This document shows, piece by piece, positions 1 to 6,403 of a stretch of 6,966 bases of DNA; within the stretch, counting starts at the first letter, position 1; each line of letters starts with the position of its first letter. The notes under the pieces are model-generated. The model had not been told where the DNA came from, searched no databases, and worked only from the letters and a program-made list of their open reading frames with translations. Position numbers and translations under genes: made by a program. The stretch comes from Pseudomonadota bacterium (GTDB taxonomy: Bacteria > Pseudomonadota > Gammaproteobacteria > JAKAQQ01): assembly GCA_021828425.1 (NCBI GenBank), contig JAKARN010000073.1:1-6966 (forward strand). Reading direction: 5' to 3'.

Positions 1-1607
1 CCCCCGTAGGAATGTCCCACCGCTGCAATGCGTTTCGGATCAACCAGCCCCCTGTCCTCCAACATGCGGATACCGGAAATCACATCACGGTCGGGACCCC
101 TCCCGGGATCACGGTAGATGGCATGTTCATGGGCATTACCCAGGTTGTCACTCCCCCGGTAGTTGGGCTCAAATACCAGAAAGCCATGCGCGGCAAAGAG
201 GTCACGCAAGGGCCCAATTTCATCCGCGTCGAAATTTTCGGTTGATGCAGCCTCCGGGCCACCATGGCTATAAACCACGAGGGGGTACCGTTGTCCAGGA
301 CGATAGTCGTCCGGGTAAGTCAGGATGCCATCGTTGATTTGGCCATCCGGCGCCCGCCAGGTCACCTGGACACTACGGGGATAACGGTAGGCGGCAAAGG
401 ATCGATTCAAGTGGGTTAAGATCACCGGACGGCTGTCCAGGCGACGCAAGAGATAAAGTTCCGGCGGTCGCGTGGCCGAATCAGCGACGAAGGCAACCTG
501 GCCCTGCGCAGAAACGGCAAGCTGAGTGGGATTGAGAGCACCGAGATCCAGGGCATGTCCCACCCCTCGCAACGGTTGCAGGTAGATCCGGCTGCCGACC
601 CGGTCGTTGGCCAATGCCAGCAGGCCTTGACCGTCGGGTAGCCAGGCGTAGGTCGTTGCGACATCCCGATCAAGGTCGGCACTGACATCCCGACCATCCC
701 CACCCCGGAGCGTAGTCACGAACACATCCATATCGCTCACCGGGCCTGGGCCATGGGGATAGAGGTAGGCGATTGCGTCACCCCGGGGGGCAAAGGATGG
801 GGTGTACTCATAGCGGGTGTGATGGGTCAATACCCGTGCCTTGCCGTTTGCCACATTCACAACCACGATGGTGGTTCGGTCGGTATCGGCATCGTCGGCA
901 TCGGCCTGCCGTGTGTAGGCAAGCCAGTGCCCGTTGGCCGACCAGGTGGGTGCCGTGATGGACCCCGCAAAAGGCGGGGCGTTTTCAAGCACGCTGGTCG
1001 AGCCCATGGTCAGGGGTCGTGTTTTTCCACTGGACAGTGTCAACAACCAGATTTGAGCGGGCACCGGAGGGCGGGTGATCTCGTAGTCATCATCATGAAT
1101 GGGAAAGAGGTCATGACCGGTTCGGCGGTCCCAGGCACTGAGCACCGGGTTGTCCGGCGTGACGTAGGCGATGGTCCGTCCATTCGGATTCCAGGCAAAC
1201 TGGAGCACGCCATTGGGTGCGTGGGTCAGGCAGCGGGGTGTCGCGCCGGCGAAGGCCACGTCATAGACCTGTGGCTTCTCCCGCCCCACCCGGGCCAGGA
1301 ACGCGACGCGGTGGCCGTCGGGGGCCCACCGCGGCATATGCAGATCATGCAGTCCACGGACCCAGGCAACCGATTTTCCGCCGGCCGTGGAAACGATCCG
1401 CAAGGTGGTGTCATAGCGGTTATAGACGAAATCAGGCCGGATGCTGACAAAGGCGAGTTGTCGACCATCCGGAGAAAACCGGGGCGAGACGAGCTTGACC
1501 AGCTGGCGGTAAGTCCGGAGGTTCGTGGGACGCAGCGCCAAAGCCCCGGGTGCGGCCACTACCAGGAAACCGAGCCAGGCCCCGAGCCCGATTCGCCAAT
1601 GCTTCAT
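1..1607 (-). CDS. Exported S9-family (prolyl oligopeptidase-like) serine peptidase, C-terminus cut off by window edge
   Basis: The frame is open from an ATG at 1607 to the window edge, giving 535 complete codons and no stop. The N-terminus is a good Sec signal peptide: positively charged MKHWR, a hydrophobic core, and an ALA cleavage site after about residue 24, so the protein is probably periplasmic or outside the cell. Residues from about 40 to 400 carry repeated PD40/WD40-like beta-propeller motifs (FSPDGRQLAF, WAPDGHRVAF, WNPNGRTIAY, WSANGHWLAY, FAPRGDAIAY). From about 410 comes the start of an alpha/beta-hydrolase domain, with HGGP at 448-451 (oxyanion region), an NYRGS segment, and GHSYGG with the expected nucleophile Ser533 just inside the window. 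This is the order known for S9 peptidases (dipeptidyl/acylaminoacyl peptidase type), which trim short peptides. The catalytic Asp and His would lie beyond the edge. GGGAG lies 8 nt before the ATG. Family assignment is firm; substrate and exact subfamily are unknown. Confidence 0.9.
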   Translation of the reverse strand, partial: MKHWRIGLGAWLGFLVVAAPGALALRPTNLRTYRQLVKLVSPRFSPDGRQLAFVSIRPDFVYNRYDTTLRIVSTAGGKSVAWVRGLHDLHMPRWAPDGHRVAFLARVGREKPQVYDVAFAGATPRCLTHAPNGVLQFAWNPNGRTIAYVTPDNPVLSAWDRRTGHDLFPIHDDDYEITRPPVPAQIWLLTLSSGKTRPLTMGSTSVLENAPPFAGSITAPTWSANGHWLAYTRQADADDADTDRTTIVVVNVANGKARVLTHHTRYEYTPSFAPRGDAIAYLYPHGPGPVSDMDVFVTTLRGGDGRDVSADLDRDVATTYAWLPDGQGLLALANDRVGSRIYLQPLRGVGHALDLGALNPTQLAVSAQGQVAFVADSATRPPELYLLRRLDSRPVILTHLNRSFAAYRYPRSVQVTWRAPDGQINDGILTYPDDYRPGQRYPLVVYSHGGPEAASTENFDADEIGPLRDLFAAHGFLVFEPNYRGSDNLGNAHEHAIYRDPGRGPDRDVISGIRMLEDRGLVDPKRIAAVGHSYG

Positions 1608-1620
1608 GGAGTCGACTCCC
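1608..1620 (-). promoter_or_regulatory. Ribosome binding site of the S9 peptidase gene, embedded in a 12-bp perfect palindrome
   Basis: On the minus strand GGGAG (1620-1616) precedes the ATG by 8 nt and supports that start. Bases 1608-1619 read GGAGTCGACTCC, a perfect palindrome, directly next to the start codon. In mRNA this could fold as a GGAG/CUCC stem with a UCGA loop and pair the Shine-Dalgarno bases. The RBS is well supported; regulation by the hairpin is inference. Confidence 0.6.
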
Positions 1621-1850
1621 AACCGGTGAGCCTCCCATTCTACGTGAGGCCTCCGGTCGGGGAAACAAAAGTCGCAGCCCCGGCCTTGAAGCATGCCTGT
1701 TTCTGCTTTGAGGGGGAAAACCGACGGGGCCTTGGAAACACCAGCACAGCGTTTGTACATATAATATTTATTATTAAAACAATATCTTATAATACATTTC
1801 TCATTTTATCCTCACATTTTTTGCATGTGCGATGAAGCCGTACAGACGGA
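1608..1850. other. Intergenic spacer between pgsA and the S9 peptidase gene, with an AT-rich tract
   Basis: These 243 bp hold no supported gene. Bases 1751-1820 have only 12 G or C in 70, in sharp contrast to the GC-rich surroundings, and include the inverted repeat ATAATA-TT-TATTAT at 1761-1774. The tract suits an easily melted promoter or UP-element-like region for the downstream peptidase gene. However, I could not place a -35/-10 pair with good spacing. A TAGAAT (minus strand, 1642-1637) resembles a -10 box about 30 nt before the ATG, but the nearest TTGTTT is 20 bp away, which is too far. A 5-bp inverted repeat, CACAT/ATGTG (1813-1817 and 1825-1829), is too weak to call a terminator. No tRNA is seen, although in E. 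coli the tRNA genes glyW-cysT-leuZ follow pgsA. Confidence 0.55.
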
Positions 1851-2405
1851 CTAAAAACCCTTCCGGATTGAAGGCCAAGCCGTCCACAAATATTCCAGAC
1901 CCGAGAAAATCGTGAACAGGGCCGCCAAATCGAGCAGACCGAGACCGATCGGAAGACCCATGGAACGCCAGACGGGACTCACGGCCAGGAGGATCACGAT
2001 CGCAAGCATCTGTGCCCCGGTTTTGATTTTGCCGAGTGGTTTGACAGGGATCTGGACGCGATCTCGGCTGGCGGCCAACCATTCGCGCAGCCCGGAAACG
2101 GTAAACTCGCGTCCGATGATAATGAGCGCAGGAAGCACGAGCCACCAGTCTGGAAATTCCTGGACAAGGAGCAAGAGCGCCGCAGAGACCATCATCTTGT
2201 CGGCGATCGGATCAAAAAGCGCGCCAAAACTGCTGTTTTGCGCAAGACGCCTCGCCAGGTACCCATCCAACCAGTCGGTCAGTGCCGCCAAGGCAAAAAT
2301 CAGGGCTGCCCAGAGATGGGCAGAGGGCACGGGAAGCCAGAAGGCGGCCACGAACGCCGGGATGAGGACGATCCGCAACAAAGTCAGCCCATTGGGAAGT
2401 TTCAT
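1851..2405 (-). CDS. pgsA: CDP-diacylglycerol--glycerol-3-phosphate 3-phosphatidyltransferase (phosphatidylglycerophosphate synthase)
   Basis: This 184-residue inner-membrane protein transfers the phosphatidyl group from CDP-diacylglycerol to glycerol-3-phosphate, the committed step to phosphatidylglycerol and cardiolipin. It opens with MKLPNGLTLLRI, typical of PgsA. It carries the complete CDP-alcohol phosphatidyltransferase signature DxxDGxxARx8GxxxDxxxD, with Asp44, Asp47, Gly48, Ala51, Arg52, Gly61, Asp65 and Asp69. Hydrophobic segments lie at about 8-24, 31-43, 70-84, 87-98, 130-146 and 152-170, as expected for a polytopic enzyme of this usual length (about 180-190 residues). Its ATG overlaps the uvrC stop in an ATGA junction, and GAGAGGA stands 7 nt upstream, so the start is secure and translation is probably coupled to uvrC. 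It is the last gene of the apparent operon. The related enzyme phosphatidylserine synthase is less likely given the N-terminus and the uvrC neighbour. Confidence 0.95.
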   Translation of the reverse strand: MKLPNGLTLLRIVLIPAFVAAFWLPVPSAHLWAALIFALAALTDWLDGYLARRLAQNSSFGALFDPIADKMMVSAALLLLVQEFPDWWLVLPALIIIGREFTVSGLREWLAASRDRVQIPVKPLGKIKTGAQMLAIVILLAVSPVWRSMGLPIGLGLLDLAALFTIFSGLEYLWTAWPSIRKGF

Positions 2406-4273
2406 GACGGGTTCCTCTCATGAAAATGCTGGAAAATCCGCTGGGCCAAAGATCCCCCGATGCCTGGCACCTGCGCAATCTCGACCTCGGTTGCGGTCTT
2501 CAGTCCTCCCAAGCCTCCAAAGGCTGCGAGCAGGAGTCCCCGTCTTTTGGGTCCAAGCCCCGGAATATCCGCCAGCGAAGAACGGATCCCTTTCATTCTC
2601 CGCCGCTGCCGGTGTCCCTCAATGGCAAAACGGTGGGATTCGTCGCGGACTTGCTGCAAGAGATGAAAAGCCGGGTCATGTGGTTCCCATCGTTCTTCGC
2701 CTCCCCCACCCTGTCGGAGAATCCGTTCTGCTCCAACCCGTCGTTCGGGACCCTTGGCGAGCGCCAGTACCGTAAGGTCCGGGGTCCCCAATTCGGCCAG
2801 GCACTGTTCCGCAATCCGCAACTGACCCACGCCACCGTCGATCAGAAGCACGTCTGGCCAGGGCCCGGACTCGCGCACCAGACGGGAGAAGTAGCGGTGG
2901 AGGGCCTCATCGAGAGCTGCATAATCATCCCCCGCGGTCCGGGATCGGATGACAAAGCGCCGATAATCCGATTTCACCGGACCCCGGGATTCGAACACCA
3001 CACAACTCGCGACCGTCTCTTCTCCGAGGGTGTGACTGACATCAAATCCCGCCATCCGCTGGATCGGCTCTGCGGTTCCCAAACGCTCAGACAGAGCCTG
3101 GAAACGTTCCTGGAGGAGAACGTGACCCGCGGCACGGCGATCCAGCGCCAGCTTGAGATTCTGCCGGGTCATGTCGGTCCAGAGATGGGCAGGATGGGTC
3201 TTGGGCAGGCTCAGTTGTACCCGGTGGCCCGAACGTTTACCCAAGACCTCCTCCATGAGCCGCCCCTCGTCCGGCTCGAGCGGAATCTCCACCAGGATGC
3301 GGTCCGGCACATCCTCATCGTAAAACTGCATCAAAAAGCCGGTGAGCAAATCCACGGGCTCGACGGGTCCCTCCACCACCGGGAAAAAACACCAAGTCCC
3401 CAGGTTTTTCCCTTCCCGAATCCGGGTGACACCGACACCACACAAGTTTTCCCGTATTTCCAGGAGGATCGTATCGACATCACCCGCCTCCAGGACAATG
3501 GCGTCCTGTTCGCGTGTCTGACGCAAGCGGGCAATCAGGTCACGGAAGGCGGATGCCCGCTCATAGTCCAAAGACTCGGCGCTGTCCTCCATGCGGGCAT
3601 ACAGATGGTCCAACAGATTGCGACTTCGCCCTTCCAGTACCTCCAAGGTATCATTGAAGTCCCGCCGGTAATCCGTTTCGCTGATACGTCCCACGCAGGG
3701 AGCCGAACAGCGGCCAATCTGATGCTGCAGGCAGGGCCGTTTTCGGTTCCTGAAAAACAGGTCCGTGCAGTTACGGAGGTGGAAGAGCTTTTGCAGGTCA
3801 ACCAGGGTCTTCCGGACCGTTCCGGCATCCGGGTAAGGTCCGAACAGTCGTCCCCCCGGGGGTTGTCGGCCCCGGTGGAAGACCAGACGGGGGAAGCCCA
3901 GGCTGTCTTCGACGCGGATATAGGGATAACTTTTGTCGTCGCGGAGCACGATGTTGTAGCGCGGCCGTGCATGCTTGATCAGATTGCTTTCGAGCAAAAG
4001 GGCCTCGACCTCTGACGGCGTTACGGTAAAATCAATTTCCGTCACCTGTTCCAACATTCTCCGGGTCTTGATCCCCGCATGCACGGGATCCAGATAGCTT
4101 TTGAGACGCTGGCGCAGGCTTTTGGCCTTGCCCACGTAGAGGAGAGCGCCCTGTTGACCGTACATCCGGTATACCCCGGGTGCCTGAGGAGCACCGGCCA
4201 TCACTTCACGCACGGGGGATGGGCGACTCCTCCCCGGAGCGACCTCTTTGTTGCCCATGCTTCTTTCAGCCAT
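2402..4273 (-). CDS. uvrC: UvrABC system protein C, excinuclease subunit
   Basis: UvrC makes the 3' and 5' incisions beside bulky DNA lesions in nucleotide excision repair after UvrB binds. With the ATG at 4273 it has 623 residues (E. coli UvrC has 610). The N-terminal GIY-YIG nuclease has GVYRMY at 33-38, YVGKAK at 46-51, Arg56, and the EALLLE segment at 90-95 with the catalytic Glu. Cys169, Cys181, Cys189 and Cys193 match the spacing of the four E. coli Fe-S cysteines. A UvrB-binding UVR helix follows at about 220-250. The RNase H-like nuclease domain has Asp411 (GFDVSH), Asp479 (LLIDGG) and His547 (SHRFA). Two helix-hairpin-helix motifs (IPGLGPKRR, VPGIGGSLA) close the protein. The ATG at 4273 overlaps the upstream stop as ATGGCTGA. 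An upstream ATG at 4381 would add 36 residues unlike UvrC. ATG 4258 or GTG 4213 (AGGAG 13 nt upstream) are possible shorter starts. All key residues are present. Confidence 0.96.
   Translation of the reverse strand: MAERSMGNKEVAPGRSRPSPVREVMAGAPQAPGVYRMYGQQGALLYVGKAKSLRQRLKSYLDPVHAGIKTRRMLEQVTEIDFTVTPSEVEALLLESNLIKHARPRYNIVLRDDKSYPYIRVEDSLGFPRLVFHRGRQPPGGRLFGPYPDAGTVRKTLVDLQKLFHLRNCTDLFFRNRKRPCLQHQIGRCSAPCVGRISETDYRRDFNDTLEVLEGRSRNLLDHLYARMEDSAESLDYERASAFRDLIARLRQTREQDAIVLEAGDVDTILLEIRENLCGVGVTRIREGKNLGTWCFFPVVEGPVEPVDLLTGFLMQFYDEDVPDRILVEIPLEPDEGRLMEEVLGKRSGHRVQLSLPKTHPAHLWTDMTRQNLKLALDRRAAGHVLLQERFQALSERLGTAEPIQRMAGFDVSHTLGEETVASCVVFESRGPVKSDYRRFVIRSRTAGDDYAALDEALHRYFSRLVRESGPWPDVLLIDGGVGQLRIAEQCLAELGTPDLTVLALAKGPERRVGAERILRQGGGGEERWEPHDPAFHLLQQVRDESHRFAIEGHRQRRRMKGIRSSLADIPGLGPKRRGLLLAAFGGLGGLKTATEVEIAQVPGIGGSLAQRIFQHFHERNPS
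2406..2419 (-). promoter_or_regulatory. Ribosome binding site of pgsA inside the end of uvrC
   Basis: GAGAGGA on the minus strand (2419-2413) is separated by 7 nt from the pgsA ATG and lies within the last codons of uvrC. It fixes the pgsA start and means pgsA need not rely only on re-initiation at the ATGA overlap. Confidence 0.7.
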
Positions 4274-5699
4274 AAAACAAGTTGACGGAATACCGCTCCG
4301 GGTCCACCCGCAAAACACGGTGGTGATTGGTGTCGGCCACAAAAACCCCCCACGGCGTGGCCAGGATTCCCTCCGGCTCATTCAGTGATTCGTCCAAGGG
4401 CAGGTTATGAATTTTCCCCTTGTCCAAATCCAGGATCTTGATCTTCGAGTTGTAGGAATCGGCAATCCAGAGTTCGGTGCCGACCTGGGTCACAGCCAGA
4501 GGATGCTGCAGGCGGGCCGCCCGGAGACTGCCGTTGCGGTCACCAAAGTCAAAAAGTCCATGCCCAACCAAGGTTGTCACTTCCCGGCGCGCCATCTCCA
4601 GAGCCCGAATCGCCGAGCTCTCCGAGTCGGCCACATACAGCCGGTCGTCGGCACCCCCGCCAAGACCCGAGGGCTGGGCAAACGCAGCATCGTCGTAGGA
4701 ACCATCGACCAGGGCTTCCTGACCCGTCCCGGCCAGAACCCCACCGGATCCCTGAATGGGATCGTACGTCCAGATCTGGTGGGATCCGGCCATGGCCAGG
4801 TAAAGCACCTGGTCCCGGATCGTGAGGTCCCAGGGGGAGTTGAGGTGCATCCCGTGGGGCAGCGGTCGGGAGACGCCGGGCCTGAACCGGTCCCGCGCCT
4901 GGGTTCCGTCGCCAAGGACGGTCCGAACCTTGCCTTCTCGCAACTCAAGGATCCGCACGGCATGATTTGCGGTATCCGCAACCCAAATGGTCTTTTGATC
5001 GACGGCGAGCCCGCGTGGTTCATTGAAACAGGCGGAATCTCCCGTTCCGTCAGATAGTCCGGCCTGTCCACTCCCCCAGCGGCTGGTCTCGGTTCCTGAA
5101 ACATCGACCGACACGACCTGGTGGTGTCCCGTGTCGGCAATCCACAGACAATCCGCGCCCCAGGCCAACTTGGTCGGAAAGCTCAGTGGAATTCCCGCTG
5201 GCGACGGGGTTTCCGGAAGCGCGAAATCACGGGCCGGGTTCTCCCTCGCCTCGGACAGGAGACGGTCGATGGCCTCCACAAGCGCGCCCCGTTGCCCCTC
5301 GCCCGAGGTGGCAAACGCCACCCGGCCTTGATGATCCAGAAGCACCAGGGTAGGCCAGGCACGGATGCCATAGGCCTGCCACAGATGCATGGAGGCATCG
5401 TGAATGACCGGATGACGGATGTCATAACGCTGGAGCGCTAACCGCACCTGCTCATCCTTCTTTTCCTGGGTGAACTTCGGCGAGTGGACCCCGATGACCA
5501 ACAGACGATCGCCGTATCGGGTTTCCAGGAAACGCAGGTCGGGCAGGACATGCAGGCAGTTGATGCAGCAGTAGGTCCAAAAATCGAGGAGGACCACCCG
5601 CCCCCGGCAATCATCAAAACGGAGTGGGTCCGCCACGTTGAACCAGACGCCGTCCGCAGGGAAATCCGGGGCCCGGGTGCGCTCTTCAAGAAAAGGCAT
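4266..5699 (-). CDS. Thioredoxin-like domain plus six-bladed NHL propeller protein (NHLRC2-type)
   Basis: This 477-residue protein has no signal peptide or membrane segment and is probably cytoplasmic. Residues about 10-150 form a TlpA/AhpC-like thioredoxin fold. The active-site region reads DFWTYCCINCLHVLP, giving a CxxC pair Cys45/Cys48 with an extra Cys44, and a WPT cis-proline at Pro116. From about 175 to the end there are six NHL blades, each marked by a motif such as LWIADTGHHQVVSVD, IWVADTANHAVRIL, LYLAMAGSHQIW, LYVADSESSAIR, LWIADSYNSKIK and VFVADTNHHRVL. Thioredoxin with CCINC followed by an NHL propeller is the architecture of human NHLRC2 and its bacterial relatives. Their biochemical function is unsettled; a thiol-redox or scaffold role is inference. 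Compared with NHLRC2 (726 residues), it lacks the C-terminal beta domain and the N-terminal extension. The start lies 1 nt after the regulator stop (TGACATG) without a clear Shine-Dalgarno, suggesting coupled translation, and its stop overlaps the uvrC start. Confidence 0.88.
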   Translation of the reverse strand: MPFLEERTRAPDFPADGVWFNVADPLRFDDCRGRVVLLDFWTYCCINCLHVLPDLRFLETRYGDRLLVIGVHSPKFTQEKKDEQVRLALQRYDIRHPVIHDASMHLWQAYGIRAWPTLVLLDHQGRVAFATSGEGQRGALVEAIDRLLSEARENPARDFALPETPSPAGIPLSFPTKLAWGADCLWIADTGHHQVVSVDVSGTETSRWGSGQAGLSDGTGDSACFNEPRGLAVDQKTIWVADTANHAVRILELREGKVRTVLGDGTQARDRFRPGVSRPLPHGMHLNSPWDLTIRDQVLYLAMAGSHQIWTYDPIQGSGGVLAGTGQEALVDGSYDDAAFAQPSGLGGGADDRLYVADSESSAIRALEMARREVTTLVGHGLFDFGDRNGSLRAARLQHPLAVTQVGTELWIADSYNSKIKILDLDKGKIHNLPLDESLNEPEGILATPWGVFVADTNHHRVLRVDPERYSVNLFYG

Positions 5700-5700
5700 G

Positions 5701-6375
5701 TCAGCGGGCCGGCGGGAGTTCGGCGCCGGATTCTTCCGGAATCAGCCCATGGTTCCACGCTTCACGCAGAAGTTCCACGGGTGTCCGGACACCGAGCTTT
5801 TCATAAATCCGGTGCCGGTAGGTGCGAACCGTCCCCGGACTGATATGCAGGAGGTTACCAATATCCTTGGCGTTGCGCCCCTGGCAGGTCAGAGTGAGAA
5901 TCTCCGTTTCGCGGCTGCTCAGGCTGGGTGTGGGACTGCCGGTCGGGTCACCCACTGCATGGGTGAGGGCGTAGTCCTTTGCCACATCCCGACTGATATA
6001 ACGCTTGCCCGACCGAACGGCCAGAACGGCCTCCACCACCTCATCGGATGCGCAATCCTTGCTGAGATACCCTCCCGCGCCAGCAGCCAAGAGGTGGCTC
6101 GGATAGGGTTCCTGTCCCGAAACGGAAAGCGCGATCACGGCGGGTGGGTTTTCCAGCATCCGGAGCCTCCGGGTCGCTTCGAGTCCTCCCATACCGGGCA
6201 TGTGGATATCCATCAGCACCACATCAGGCCTTAGTTTTTTCGCGAGAACCAGGCCTTCCTCCCCCGTCGCAGCCTCCCCCACGACCTCGATTTCATCGCA
6301 TTCGCCGAGAATCCGGCGGACACCCGCCCGGATGAGCTGCTGATCATCAATCAAAAGAACACGGGTTGAAATCAT
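5701..6375 (-). CDS. gacA: NarL/FixJ-family response regulator of the GacA/UvrY type
   Basis: This 224-residue DNA-binding response regulator has a receiver domain at 1-120: acidic pair Asp10-Asp11, phospho-acceptor Asp56 (VVLMDIHMPGMGGLEATRR), switch Ser84, and Lys106 in GYLSKD. A LuxR-type helix-turn-helix at about 150-206 reads LSSRETEILTL...AKDIGNLLHISPGTVRTYRHRIYEKLGV. The length, the IRAGVRRIL start and the position upstream of uvrC match GacA (Pseudomonas) and UvrY (E. coli). These are phosphorylated by GacS/BarA and drive small RNAs that titrate CsrA/RsmA. Nothing in the window encodes a kinase or a Csr RNA, so that role is inferred from the family. It begins 28 bp after icd and ends 1 bp before the Trx-NHL gene. 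The recognition helix differs from E. coli UvrY (SPGTVRTYRHR versus SPKTVNSYRYR), so the target set could differ. Another NarL-family regulator is the main alternative. Confidence 0.82.
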   Translation of the reverse strand: MISTRVLLIDDQQLIRAGVRRILGECDEIEVVGEAATGEEGLVLAKKLRPDVVLMDIHMPGMGGLEATRRLRMLENPPAVIALSVSGQEPYPSHLLAAGAGGYLSKDCASDEVVEAVLAVRSGKRYISRDVAKDYALTHAVGDPTGSPTPSLSSRETEILTLTCQGRNAKDIGNLLHISPGTVRTYRHRIYEKLGVRTPVELLREAWNHGLIPEESGAELPPAR

Positions 6376-6385
6376 GGGTCACCCC
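6376..6385 (-). promoter_or_regulatory. Ribosome binding site of the response regulator gene
   Basis: The minus strand reads GGGGTGACCCATG, where GGTGA matches the anti-Shine-Dalgarno and sits 3 nt before the ATG at 6375, somewhat close. It supports this start. The whole icd-to-regulator gap is 28 bp and has no hairpin-plus-T-run terminator, so read-through from icd is likely. Confidence 0.5.
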
Positions 6386-6403
6386 GAACGGCCTGGCTCT
6401 ACC

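Noticed and set aside
1637..1642. Minus-strand TAGAAT as a -10 box for the peptidase gene
   Set aside because: It matches 5 of 6 consensus bases, but no -35 hexamer stands 16-18 bp upstream; TTGTTT is 20 bp away. Too weak to list as a promoter.
753..1835. Long plus-strand open frame of 360 codons antisense to the S9 peptidase gene
   Set aside because: It lies opposite a gene with a signal peptide, propeller motifs and GHSYGG. Its own translation has no recognisable domain and runs into the AT-rich spacer. It is a typical antisense frame in GC-rich DNA.
1608..1850. tRNA genes after pgsA, as in the E. coli uvrY-uvrC-pgsA-glyW-cysT-leuZ region
   Set aside because: I looked on both strands for a T-loop GGTTCRANYC motif and an acceptor stem and found none. 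No cloverleaf can be drawn through the AT-rich tract.
1811..1853. Rho-independent terminator after pgsA
   Set aside because: Only short stems occur (CCGT/ACGG just after the stop; CACAT/ATGTG at 1813-1829). Neither is a stable GC-rich hairpin followed by a T run.
1912..2775. Plus-strand open frame of 287 codons across pgsA and the end of uvrC
   Set aside because: It spans two real genes antisense, is rich in Arg, Ser and Pro with no motif, and has no plausible start context.
2420..4015. Plus-strand open frame of 531 codons opposite uvrC
   Set aside because: UvrC on the minus strand is unmistakable with all its catalytic residues. The antisense translation shows no domain, and its length is a by-product of codon bias in uvrC.
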